Assembly: GCF_001632365.1 (NCBI RefSeq)
Contig: NW_024468525.1
Coordinates: 294,124-358,123, forward strand
From: Laetiporus sulphureus 93-53
Lineage: Eukaryota; Basidiomycota; Agaricomycetes; Polyporales; Laetiporaceae
DNA: 64,000 nucleotides
Direction: 5' to 3'
Shown here: positions 51,360 through 62,332 of the stretch, one piece after another
Layout of the letters: each line of letters opens with the position of its first letter
Numbering within the stretch: position 1 is the stretch's first letter
The notes under the pieces: model-generated
Databases searched by the model: none
What the model saw: the letters and a program-made list of their open reading frames with translations, nothing else
Told to the model about the DNA's origin: nothing
Made by a program: the position numbers and the translations under genes

Positions 51360-53529
51360 AGAAGAACATACAATGCATCAATATCTTCTGCGTATAAAGC
51401 AAGCGCCAGCTTCCTTTGAACTGTCCCCTTCGCCGCGCGAGGTAGTGGACGCTCTGCATCTGCTACTATAATCAACTCCCTGTAAATGCGACCGAACACG
51501 GGCGCCTGCTCGTTGGCTTCTTCGATTTGACGCCTGTGTGGTACAACGCGCGCGATCAGTACCACACATTGGCAATTGTGAAATCTGCGCACCATACACG
51601 GTCAATGAACTTGTTCGCGGCTTCTTGGTCGCCGCGTTTCATGGCATGTGAAGGGGCTGGCTCAATGAGTACACCTGGCCATATGTAGCCTGTGCGACCG
51701 AACATGACTGCGCCATCGATGAGCGGATGTCCGCCCAGGTGGCTTTCCTGTGGAATGGGCACGAAGTTCCATCCTGCATGGAGGCGGCGATTAGCGACGT
51801 ATAAGCGCGCTACAACATTGGAGAACGAGATGCACCCGAGCGTTATATGATCACGTCGTCCGTCCGTCCGACACTGACGGAGATTATGAGGAGGGTCATA
51901 ACCGGTAATTCGAAGTGGATACTACGCACATCCGCCACAGGTTAGGCTTCGTCGGATGTGGTATCCAGAGGTCCGATGTTGCATATCCCTTCTCCCCATT
52001 TGGGAGATTTTCGACGCTCGGTTGGTGGGTTGGGTTGCTCTGGATGATTGTCCACGATAGGCATTCAACCAGCCAGGCTTAAGGAGAACCTCTGATGCGC
52101 TCACCATGAGAAACAGTTCGTACATGCCGCTGCCTTGAGGAACCCAGCGGATCTTGCATCTTTCCGGAAAATGAATCCAGTTCCAGTCTGAGCGAGACTT
52201 CAAGAGGGCCTTGTTCTCGCCTTCCGGGAGACGACCGGCTTCGAGAAGGTCCTCGTCTGTGTCGAACATGTCTGTGATTGGCCGAAACTCAGTTGCAGCA
52301 TACAATGAGGACAGCCGCACGCCAGCAGTGGTGAGTTTTGCACCATTGGCAGGTGACATGGGGGCACCCGCGAACATCTGAAATGTCAGTATTAGTGTTT
52401 AGACAAGCCGAAGAAGTGATAGCAAATGTACCACGACTTGCAGTGATGCAAGGTACTTGATATTCTCCTCCCCGTGGGCCCACAACTACGTAGACATGTA
52501 GTTCAGCATGGCTAACCGCGCGAAACAAGGTCAAAAATCACCTCTAAAACCCAAGGAGTTGTCGGAATGGCATTTGCATTTGTACGACGTGCAGCATCAA
52601 GGATATTGTCGGGGTTCGCTGCCACCGGCGGCAATCCTAGATGTCCTTGTGGGACGAACAGACTTGACGGCTGTCCCGAGACCAGCGGTGCATACAGTTG
52701 CACACACATGCCCATTGTACCGAAGCCGCACGGCGCCATCGCCGCCCAACGTATGCCGCGATCGCGTGCCTTCAAAAAGACCGGCGTGCTGCACCAGTGC
52801 AGTATATTGCTACCGCTCTGCGGGATAGGTTTTGGAAGTCCGGGGGACCCGGAGGAGTGCAAATGCAACACGACGTCAGTGACCGCAGGGGAGACGGAGG
52901 GTACAGGGTGTGGGGAGGGCTTCGCGGCTGCTGACGCATCGGAAGCTGAGGCGAACCGGGGGAAAATCTGACCCAGAGACGGAGGAAGGTCGGCCTGGAG
53001 TTCGTAGCCAGGCAGCAGTGCAGCACTGATGCCATCGATGAGGGGCTAAAGGTCCTCCTGCTATATCACCCTGTGGCAATCCACGCATTGGAGCATGCTC
53101 GAGATCGCGATTGCGGTGAGGTTCGTATACATGGGAAACGGCACCAGGCCTGCACGGACGGCGCCCGTCGTAATTGCGTGGTACAGAAGAATGTCGCAGT
53201 GGAGAAGCATGCCGACGATTGCGCGCTCGGGGCCTGCGTGCTCGGGGCGTATATGATGCGCAACGCGGTGCGTCGCGTCCGCGAACTCTGAGAAGGAGAT
53301 GCCGATGTAGTCGGGTGAGGCAGGATCCTCATTCGGATAGACGAAGTACAGGGATGGAAGGGTTGTGGATGACGTGGAAGTCGAGGAAACCTGGGAGAGC
53401 CGCAACGCTCCCGTCAAGCGGAGGACAAAGCGGGATGTCCGCGCTCTTCAAATTAGCGGTCGCCTCCTTACCGCAGACGGTGGCAGGCGTCCAGGCAAAT
53501 TTCGAGAGCAGGCTACGAAGGTACTCCAT
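51360..53529 (-). pseudogene. NRPS-like adenylating enzyme, truncated and frameshifted
   Basis: An adenylation (A) domain is readable on the minus strand. It has VHVIHN-type FLDFHVIHNPSIP, GAVRAGLVPFP and LHLHSSGSPGLPKPI (core A3). Then come MFAGAPMSPANGAKLTTAGV, YAATEFRP, a GYIWPGVLIEP block and LPRAAKGTVQRKLALALYAE (A10). A one-base excess near 53345-53365 shifts the frame between FLDFHVIHNPSIPV and FVYPNEDPASPDYIG. After A10 (about 51370) neither the carrier domain (no GGDS-type motif) nor the reductase that follow in this family appears before the PSO2 stop at 51086. So the gene lost its C-terminal half and is probably inactive. Introns between the A-domain exons are still recognisable. 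Confidence 0.7.
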
Positions 53530-55637
53530 GACGAGGGTGAGGATGGCCTGCGGGGCAGGACCTTAAATCCTGCACGGATTGTGCAGCCAAAAAGCTGCAC
53601 AATGCGGCCAACGCGGCATGGGGTTGCTCTAAAAGTACAGTAACGATGTGAATGAGTTGAATGTTTCACCTTTTCCTGGACAAAATGAGATCTACAGTTC
53701 GGGGACAGCTTCTAGCACCCGGATCTGCTTGTCCCAGCGGAGCTTTTTGTTGTTGTTGCCGCACTGTGTCGCCGAAACACTCCGTGATCCGCGGGTTTCA
53801 CTGCAAGCAGTATATTACTAGGACCAGAAAGACCACATTCTTCGAGCAGTGAGAATCTTATTTCTAAGATCAAGGAATCTGCCTTCGGCCGCCGATTATG
53901 GCACCACGGTGACTTGCGCTGCGATCTGCAGGAAAGAGTTCGGACGCTCCGGGTGCTTATAATGGATGATCACAACGCTGTGACAATATCGCATAGGAAC
54001 AAATAAGGCGTGGAGAACTACTTCACTGCAACATCAGAAGCTGTAAACCTCAAGTAATGAGATGCGCACGAACACGTCAAGGCTTGTGACAATCTGAAGG
54101 GAAATGCACCCGGTTGGTTTCGGATGACGAGTATGATCAGGCCTTTCCGGATGAGACCAGTTGGGGATGAGCGACGACTGCGCTGTCCTGCGTCCTTACA
54201 TTCATTTCCGCTATGTGGGGTCCGCGGTTGTTCTCTCGACGAAAGGGTGTTTTCACGGACGCAATACAATCATTCACGGCGGGGAAGCGATGGACACAAG
54301 CCAGCAATCATGATAGGTCAAGACATCGTGTGGCACACGTATTATGATCTATCCAATAAGCAACGGAGTTAGCTATAACTTGATGATCAAGACAAACCTC
54401 ACCGTCGATGGCGAGAGAGGAAACGAGCGTCCGACCGGTTACTTCATGAACTCCACTATTGAAAGACAAATACTCACTGTGGATGGAGGGGAACAGACTA
54501 TACGAGACAGTAAGCCAGAACCCGCGGCGCAACAGTCCGTGATGGAACGCGGCCGTTTGATGCTGCATCGGACTAGGTGAATTCCTTCCAATGACATGTC
54601 CCACAATGACGTGAGGTTGGATAAAAGCGCACAGTTGCTTGATAAACTGGTATCTGTATGCTGGTCTGGCTCTCAACGTGTCTAGCGGTGGGGTTGCTGT
54701 GGCACGGCACGCCGCCAGGCACCGACGAATCTGCAAACGGCCGATCCTCATACATTTATTGAACGTTTTGCATCCTTGCTAATGGCGCTACTAGCATGCA
54801 TGATGCAACACCAAGAGACTGCAAAAATAACATTCAGCGATGCGCCCATTGTTCAATGGCTGTTTCCGTCAACTGATACCTTTGCACAGCTCTGCCACCG
54901 TCTCAGTACTAATCATGCCTCCTGTGACTGCCAATAATCTGCACGTCGGAAAACCAATCGACATCCAGCGATGCATTTCCAGACGGGAGCTGGTTCATGA
55001 CAAGATCCTGTGATGGAGAGCCTTGCATTTGACTATTGAAATACTGGGTTTCATGGAGGAAGGAGGTAGATGGATGCGACTGCTTCATTCGATTTTGATT
55101 TCCGGAAGCAGCTCTATCCCTGATATCAGCATTACCCGAGAAGTCGTCGCGCCTGGCGCCCTCTAGAGTGCGATGCATTCGTCTTGCGTAGTATAGTGAG
55201 AGTCAATCGATCAAGCCACTGGCGCACGCCCTGAACGAGACATTGTGCTCATGGACTCTCCGCCGATTTCCCGGCCTTGAGTAATTGATTGCTTGGATTG
55301 TTGACTTCGGTGATTTAAACACCAACGTTGTGATACAATGCATGCATCAGAGATTCTTTGACGGTCGTTCGACTTGGACACAGTGATGCGACCCAAGCCT
55401 GAATATTGAATACTCCAGATCGCGATCGCCGTCATACCAGAGCGGATAGATACATGGCTCGAAACCTACACAGCGCAATGCCAAAGGCCCAGATCAGAGT
55501 CCACACGCATGTCGCAGCGTCCCCCAGTATGACCCTGCGCATAAGCAGCGGTTTTGATGTCGTGAAGATGGCATACAGAGCATGGCATAATCACGGGGAC
55601 AAGGTAAAGACATGAAAGATGCAAACCACGACGACGT
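53530..55637. other. Gene-poor 2.1-kb stretch
   Basis: ORFs up to about 147 codons (54308-54751, minus) show no motif. I see no tRNA, LTR or inverted repeat. It is the longest unexplained stretch of the window. Confidence 0.4.
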
Positions 55638-56804
55638 TTACTGCTCGGCCGCCCGCTGCCGCCTCCTGGCATCCCGCTCCTCCGAAATCGTGAGCTTCGT
55701 ACCCTTGCCTCTTGGCATGGAGATCCAGGGCTTAATGCCCTCACCAAGAACGAAGATATTGGAAATCCTGCATTCGATGTATCAGCATTTGCGATCGAAA
55801 ATGAACCAGAGAAATGCATACCGCGTCGCGAATGTCCGGTCCAAAGAGTCTTTCACATGGACAATGTCGAAGCCACCAATGTGCTTCTCGCGGTGCACAA
55901 TGACACCAGCACGACCCATGTTACGGCCACCAGTGATCATAACGATGTTGCCAGTATCAAACTTCACAAAATCGACGATCTTGCTCTGCTGAAGGTCGAA
56001 CTTCACGGTGTCATTTACTTTAATTAGGGGATCGGGGTAGCGGATAGTGCGGCCGTCGTGCGTCACAATGTATGGGACACCCTTCGCGCCAGTGGCCATT
56101 TTGCGAACCTTGAGGAGCTTGTAAGTCGCCTCCTCAGCGGTGATACGGTGGATCGTAAAGCGGCCCTTGACATCATACAGCAGACGGAAGTATTCGTCCG
56201 ACTTCTCGATCGTGATGACATCTACACCGCGACACTTCAAGCAATGCCCCTGAACAAGTTTGGGTTCTGCGACGTACCCATAAAGCCGGCAGGGTACGTA
56301 GTATCGGTCCTGACCTTGCCATCGACCTTAATCAAGCGTTGCATTACGATCGAGAGGACTTCTTTGCCGGTCAAGGCATACTTGAGCCTATTACGTAAGA
56401 AAACGGTGAGAGGCAGGGATTCTCGGAGTTTATGGGGACCGGGGGAGGGACGGGGAGCCTAGCAATTTCAGGATTTAGACGGATACTAGAGATACCAGTT
56501 GACTGCACGCACGTAGGTACCGCTCAGCTTGTCGAGCATCCATGATGATGGAGCGTTGAGACGCTTCAAGTGCTTTTTCGGTCCACGGGCCTGCAAGGAT
56601 CACAAATACATAGAAATCAGCACCCAGGCCAAAGTGAAGCAGGAGCCAGACGAGTCAACGGCCAGAAGAGTTGCGCAGGTCTCCAGAGTACATCCGTAGA
56701 TCAACGTCAGCATCCACCCCTCCAAAGTGCTCTTCATGCAATCCGACCGCGCAGACTCATAGGTAGGCCGTCAAGGGGACATCCAACAGCATTCTACTGA
56801 CCAT
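55638..56804 (-). CDS. RPS4: 40S ribosomal protein S4 (eS4)
   Basis: Five coding exons on the minus strand. The first is only the ATG (56802-56804). It is followed by a 211-nt intron (56591-56801, GTCAGT...GCAG), then [20 protein letters not shown]. Further blocks are [20 protein letters not shown], then [20 protein letters not shown] and [19 protein letters not shown]. After these come [19 protein letters not shown] and, after the last intron, [20 protein letters not shown], with the end RRRQRAAEQ. It is a component of the small ribosomal subunit, and the complete family sequence is present. It is divergent from COQ3 across a 256-bp shared upstream region. Confidence 0.97.
56591..56801 (-). 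other. Long first intron of RPS4
   Basis: At 211 nt it is about four times the usual intron length here. It directly follows the start codon. CTGA occurs twice near its 3' half and could be a box D, but no clear C box (RTGATGA) was found, so a snoRNA is not called. Confidence 0.6.
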
Positions 56805-57060
56805 GTTGGGCTTCTTGTGGGCTTGACGTTGGCGACGGCGGCGGCCTCGAGCTTGCTGCTTCACGTACTTGGGCAGTCCTTCCGCAATGGGAAAAACTTC
56901 AGGGCAAGGCTAAACTGCACCACGTGATCAAACGCGCCAGACCGGACGCGTCCTGCTCGTGCCTCCTGCTCCTTCCTTTCCTCTCTTGCATGCTGGCTAT
57001 AGTCGTGATCGCCCATTGATTCCTAAGCTTCTGGTTGCGAAAGTGTTGGAAATCAACAGG
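56805..57060. promoter_or_regulatory. Bidirectional promoter of RPS4 and COQ3
   Basis: 256 bp separates the two start codons. A CACGTG at 56921-56926 lies 117-122 nt upstream of the RPS4 start. No TATA box is obvious. Confidence 0.45.
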
Positions 57061-58295
57061 ATGAAGACTTCGTGCATGCTCAATTGGCACTGGCAACAGT
57101 CAACTCTCTCTCGAGCTGGACGCAGCGTGGTGCGGAATCGGAGGGCGTCGGCCTTCTTTGGACGGTCATCCCATTCTCTGTCCAGCACCCAGTCGACAGT
57201 CAATCCAAATGAGATTGACCTATTCTCTCGCCTGTCTTCGCAGTGGTGGGATGAGAGAGGAGAATTTACTATGCTACACAAGATGAATCCAATCAGGATG
57301 CGCTTCATTCGCGAGAAACTGGTAAGCGGCGCATGCCGGACGTGCACATGTCGGCTTATGTATCTCAATTTGTGTAATCCAAGATTGAGATGAAAAGGGA
57401 AGACGTGGAAGATAGCGCAGCCGATGAGTCGCAGATCTTCCAGGGACTTGACGTGCTAGACGTAGGATGCGGGGGTGGGTTACTTTGTGAGGTATGCTCG
57501 TGTTCGGTCCAATATTATCCTGCTCACTAAATCAGTCTATACACTTAGAGTCTCACGCGCCTTGGAGCAAATGCGCTTGGTATTGATGCCTCTGCTTCCA
57601 ACATTGGCATTGCTGCTCTTCATGCCTCGGCGGACCCCGCATTGCACCTCTCCTCTTCTCCTGTAAACCCATCTTTTTCAACATCTGAAAGCCAAATCCC
57701 GCACCGTCACGGTCGCTTGGCTTACGAGCATACATCTGTTGAAGAGCTCCTTGCGCTACGAGGGCCAAAGCAATTCGACGTTGTGTGCTCTATGGAGGTC
57801 CTGGAACACGTCGACAATCCCCGGGCATTCTTGCGTAGCTGTGCCGAACTTGTCAAAGTAAGCTCGATAATGCCAGAGCTTCAACATGCCGCTAAACGTT
57901 CGGCTTTTTCCACATAGCCTGGCGGTCACCTATTCCTGTCCACAATCGCACGGACGCCACTGGCTTACTTTCTTACCATCTTTGCCGCTGAGGACCTATT
58001 CCGTAAGGTCACGCCCGGGACCCATACCTACTCGAAGTTCATACTCCCGAGTGAACTTATCTCTTATTTCCACGACTACCGGTCTTCTACGCCTTCTGCT
58101 GGTGACTCTGACACAGAAGGCCGGAGATGGATTTCTCGCTTGTACAATGGTGTCCCTGCCCGTACAGAGGCGGAAACAAGAGGCATGATCTACCTGCCAT
58201 GGAAGGGCGAATGGATGTTGGTGTCTCGCAGCTCGTTTGGGCCTCAGCTGGAGGGGTGTAATTACATGTTCTGGGTGCGACGCCCTCGAGAATAA
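57061..58295 (+). CDS. COQ3: Ubiquinone biosynthesis O-methyltransferase Coq3
   Basis: Four exons. The N-terminus (MKTSCMLNWHWQQSTLSRAG, then RSVVRNRRASAFFG) is Arg/Ser-rich without acidic residues, a mitochondrial presequence. The enzyme block begins FSRLSSQWWDERGEFTMLHK and MNPIRMRFI. The SAM-binding motif I is LDVGCGGGLL, followed by SLTRLGANALGIDAS (motif post-I), FDVVCSMEVLEHVDNP and the GGHLFLSTIARTP block. It methylates polyprenyl catechol intermediates of ubiquinone at the inner mitochondrial membrane. The protein ends FWVRRPRE. The upstream GTG-led extension was rejected because the ATG at 57061 starts the presequence. It is convergent with the TFIP11-type gene, 205 bp between stops. 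Confidence 0.94.
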
Positions 58296-58500
58296 GAAAG
58301 CATCTGTCTCTATCTCCCGGCATCTCATAACTGTGTGCAGCATGCGAAACAGTGGCTGGACTCTTATATTGAATTGCCTAAATCGTAAGCCATTGATTAA
58401 TATGTTAACGATATCGAAATTGCATCTTGACCACAACAATATATCAAAACAGCATGCAACTATGAGTACAGAACTACTGAGTAGGGTATATTTGGGGGGT

Positions 58501-61500
58501 TTACTTTTGCTTGATAGCCCTGGACACCATCGTCTCTAGTGAAATCGCTCTGTACTCGTCTCCATCTGGAGCCCACACAGCATCGTCCAAAATGTACACC
58601 AACAGTCCACCTTTCCCATCGACAGTCTGGGAGACACGGAATAGCGCCATGCGCGACTTCTCATCGACGCGGCCGGCAGGCATGAACAGCAGATTGTGCG
58701 AAGACGCATATTCCTCCACGATCGAGCGGAAGGTGATCTCCTGCGTTCGGGCAGGACGAACCTTCTGCAGCTTCTGCTTCGTACCCGCCGTCGCAGGAGC
58801 AGTAGTGAGTGCGTGATGGTCTGGTCGAGGCAGGCGGGTGGGAGCTTCAGGACCGAGCTCAATGGCCTTATTCATCAACTGCAATCCGCGCGTGAAGCCC
58901 TGAGCAACGTTAGGCATGCTCTGCACATTCTCCGAAAATGTTCCCTTCCAAAATGAGTACCACTGCGCGACCTCCTCGAAGCTCGGGCTCGGCTGGATGA
59001 GCCAGATATGCAGCACGTCGAGCCACTTCGGGAAGAACTCCGTTTCGAGGATACGGGAGAGGATGGATGGGCTTAGGAGGCTCTCCCACATCATGACGTC
59101 TTGCAGAGGCGCCATGTCTTGGTTGCGTGGATTAACGCGGAAGTCCTCGCGCAGTCTGCTTCCCAGCTTTGGTACAACATATTTGAGTAACATTGCGTCC
59201 CAATCGCCCACGTCGAATACCTGGGAAAAACCACGTTAGCTGCTGCATGAACAAAAAGTGAATGTAAGGCTTACATCTCGCCACACCGTGAGGTCTTCCG
59301 GCATGCCCTCCGCCACGGCCCAACTCCTCAATAAGCTCTTCACCTTCCGACGAGCATCACCGAGCACCTCTTCCAACCTGAGTCCGATGTGTGGCAGCCA
59401 TGGGAATACTAGTCTCTGCAATGGAACCTTGCTATGGCGCGGGTTCCAGTCGCCGACAGCTTTTGATACCTTTGGGAGGACGAGCTGGTCGAAGAAGTTG
59501 TCGCGAATGAAGGGAGGTAGAAAGGCTGACCATGCTTCGTACAATCGTACGGCCGGTAGTGGATCGTCTGGCGACCAGTCGTTATTGATCGACGATCGCA
59601 CCTTTGGCAGCCAGGCATTCCAGAGCAGACTCTCGTACGGCGTCATCGGTTTCTCACTGATAAAATGTTAGATCCCAACCATGATGTGTATGTGCAAGAG
59701 ACTTACACTACAGGCGCGGAAGTGATCATCGTGCTTGAGCCATACACTTGGATCTGATCTCGAGGGGTCTCATTTGACACCACCATTTTCAAAGCACGCC
59801 TCCACAAGCGTAGTGACGGCGTGAACACGTCGGGCTCTTTTAGAGGATGCCATTGAGAAATCATTCGCCGCATCTATAAAGGCCATGAGACTGAGAACCA
59901 TCGTATGGGCTAAGGATTGGCTTACCACTGGTGCAATGGCTGCAACAATTACTTCGTCTAAGCGATAAATGTCAAACTCCTTGGGGTACTGGCCAAGAAG
60001 CTTCTCAAAATTCGGGGAGAACGACTCCAGCAAAGCCTCATATGAAGATGACATTTCCCTCGCCTGAGTATTGATGTCGTCCACGACAAGGTGTACTTGC
60101 TGGAGACGCGCGATGACTGAAACGTCGAGTGAGTATGTTGCACATGCATGATATTTTCGAGTTCAAACTCACGTTCGGCTTCCTCCTCCACCCTCCTGCG
60201 TAACCGGGCGTCCTCTTCGCGTATCCACTTCTTGCGCTCCTCCAATGCTCTGGCTTCACGCGCAAGCCCCTCGAGGTCACCCTTGCATGCCTCTGTGATG
60301 AGACGGAGGTTATGCCGCACCTCAGGCAGCCGTGTGGTGTCTGCAGTTGGTGTCCACGAAGCTATAGAGACATCGGCGAGAGAAGATACTTCGCGCGGCT
60401 AAGCAGACAGTCAATTCGAAATACAAGATAGACAGCTGCTGTACTTACCGTAGCACCGGTTGCATCAATGATCTGTCCAATTCCAGCTTGCGGGACCTCT
60501 TGACCCGCCTCCGCGACGATCTCCTCATAGGTCTTATGTTCAATCCGCGTCTTCACTTTCTTCGGCTTCTTCCATGCCTCCTCCCTTTCTTCGCGCGTCT
60601 TCCCAGCTTTACGTCCCTTCCTAGCCGCGACCCTGGCTTCTTCCTCTTCGTCACTGACCGCCTCTCCTCTCCGCCGCGCCTCTGCCTTCGCCTGCTCAGT
60701 CTTCTCCTTGAAGCCCTTGAAGGCGAGGCCCATGCTCTTCGGACGTAGCTTGCTTTCAACTGGCGTGACGATACCCCCTCCTGCCGTGCCAAGCCCAGTG
60801 CCAGCTTGCCATCCCATCTTTGCCAGCATTCGGGCACCAAACGAGCCCTCCAGCTTATTGAAATGCTGCAGATCGCTTGCCTTGAGAGGTACAGGCTTTG
60901 GCGCGCTCGCTCGACTACTGGGGTTCCGTAGAAACGACCGCTGCGTACGTGCAGCCCGGAAGGCAGTGGGGAGATCCTCCGTAGACATGGGTGCTGGGGA
61001 AGGTGAGGGAGATGCAAACGTTGCTGATGGGCGGGACGAGGAGCCAATGCCACCTTTACTGAAGCCTGCAAATGTACCTCCTGCCTGTGAGGCGGACGCA
61101 CCTAAGCCCAAGCCTCCGAACCTAGGTATCTGCTCCTCTTCTTCCTCTTCCTCCTCGCGCACTCTCGGTGATGGTGGTTTCAAAGGCTCTTCCTCTTCCT
61201 CTTCCTCTTCCATGTCCTCCTCAGCACCGCCCAGCTCATTCTCTACCTCATCACCGTGCTCATCCTCTTCACCTTCGTCCTTCATCTTGGCATCAACATT
61301 GGTAGTTTTGTCCATGTCGACCTTCTCCCCCGACACGAAGGCCGGTGCCTTCGCCCAATCCCTCCGTCGTTCGGGTTTCCCTCCCTTTCTTCTTCCAAGA
61401 CTTTCTTCCCCTTCATCGTCACTCGCAAAAACTCCGTAGATAGCGTCCTCTTTGCCATCTCTACGGCGCCGCTGGCGCTTGTACGGGTTCTCGAAGAGCT

Positions 61501-61621
61501 CTCGCTCTTCGCGGGCATCAGGATTACTATCGTCGAAAGTGGTCTCGTTGAAATCGTCAGCGTCAGAGACAGAAGAAGAGTCCGAGTCGTCTTCCAGCAG
61601 TTGGCGTTTTCGTCGGGCCAT
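58501..61621 (-). CDS. TFIP11: TFIP11/Ntr1-type G-patch splicing factor
   Basis: About six or seven minus-strand exons. The start at 61621 gives MARRKRQLLEDDSDSSS and an acidic, disordered N-terminus with long Glu runs. A G-patch follows (SFGARMLAKMGWQAGTGLG, then IVTPVESKLRPKSMGL), coding about 60720-60880. After it are Lys-rich coiled coils and the GCFC domain (YESLLWNAWLPKVRSSINND, WNPRHSKVPLQRL, PKWLDVLHIWLIQPSP). The C-terminal block is HNLLFMPAGR. In yeast, Spp382/Ntr1 recruits and activates Prp43 through the G-patch to disassemble the post-splicing lariat spliceosome. Nuclear action is expected. Confidence 0.9.
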
Positions 61622-61829
61622 ATCCGCTCAGGGATAGAAGAGAGAGAGAGCTTGTAAGTATCGAGTGAAGTGAATCTCAGCCACCGAGCACTGAACCGCT
61701 TATACGCAGACCGTGTGAATATAACTCCAAACATATCGATGCGTATGTAATCAACGCCACCGAGTGCTAAACGCGACCAGAGTCAACGACGTGGCTATCT
61801 AGTTTCAAGCTTGCGTTGTATCGCGACGC

Positions 61830-62189
61830 TTACTCATCTTCAACTATGGAGCTGGACTCTTTGACTCGCAGCCAGGAAGGAAGGTGTTTCAACACCATGT
61901 CTTGGAAGGCATCAAAGGAAACGCTTGCCTGTGCGATCTCCGCAGATCTGTACAAGATCTGAGCACTGCCGTACCAAGTCATTTTACCAGGACTCTCCAC
62001 TGTCGCCTGCAATGAGGCCTGAGGCTTCGATGTTGGGCAAGGCGCTTCAAGACCTGCAGGAGGATGCATGCCTTGGCCAAAGTGATATCTGCTGTTCTCG
62101 AAGCCGTCCAATTCAACCTGATCGTGCGCACGATATGTGCAACGATTCCTAGTGGCGCCCCATGAGTCATTGCGAAACTCTTTCGACAT
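61830..62189 (-). CDS. Small ORF of uncertain reality
   Basis: An open frame of 119 codons from the ATG at 62189 to TAA. It ends AQILYRSAEIAQASVSFDAF, MVLKHLPSWLRVKESSS and the acidic tail IVEDE. A second frame across the 5' half is also open (MTHGAPLGIVAHIVR, 61979-62170), so splicing between the two is conceivable. I recognise no family. It sits divergently, 143 nt from the aminotransferase start, and would share its promoter. Confidence 0.3.
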   Translation of the reverse strand: MSKEFRNDSWGATRNRCTYRAHDQVELDGFENSRYHFGQGMHPPAGLEAPCPTSKPQASLQATVESPGKMTWYGSAQILYRSAEIAQASVSFDAFQDMVLKHLPSWLRVKESSSIVEDE

Positions 62190-62332
62190 CCTTATCTGGT
62201 GCCTATGTATCGAGCTTCTGGGCACCACTTAGCGAGATTACCTTGCCAGGTTCGCCCTGTACTCCATTCGTACATAAGGGAGAAAGGTCACAGGCTTGCA
62301 GTGAGTCATCCGTTCTTGCCTCCTTCACTGTT

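Noticed and set aside
54308..54751. 147-codon minus-strand ORF in the gene-poor stretch
   Set aside because: No motif, no splice partners and no family resemblance.
56591..56801. Box C/D snoRNA in the RPS4 intron
   Set aside because: CTGA boxes are present, but no RTGATGA box or terminal stem was found by eye.
60708..61439. Ser-rich 243-codon plus-strand ORF
   Set aside because: It is the complement of the Glu-rich N-terminal region of the TFIP11-type gene; the Ser runs come from CTT/TCC repeats.
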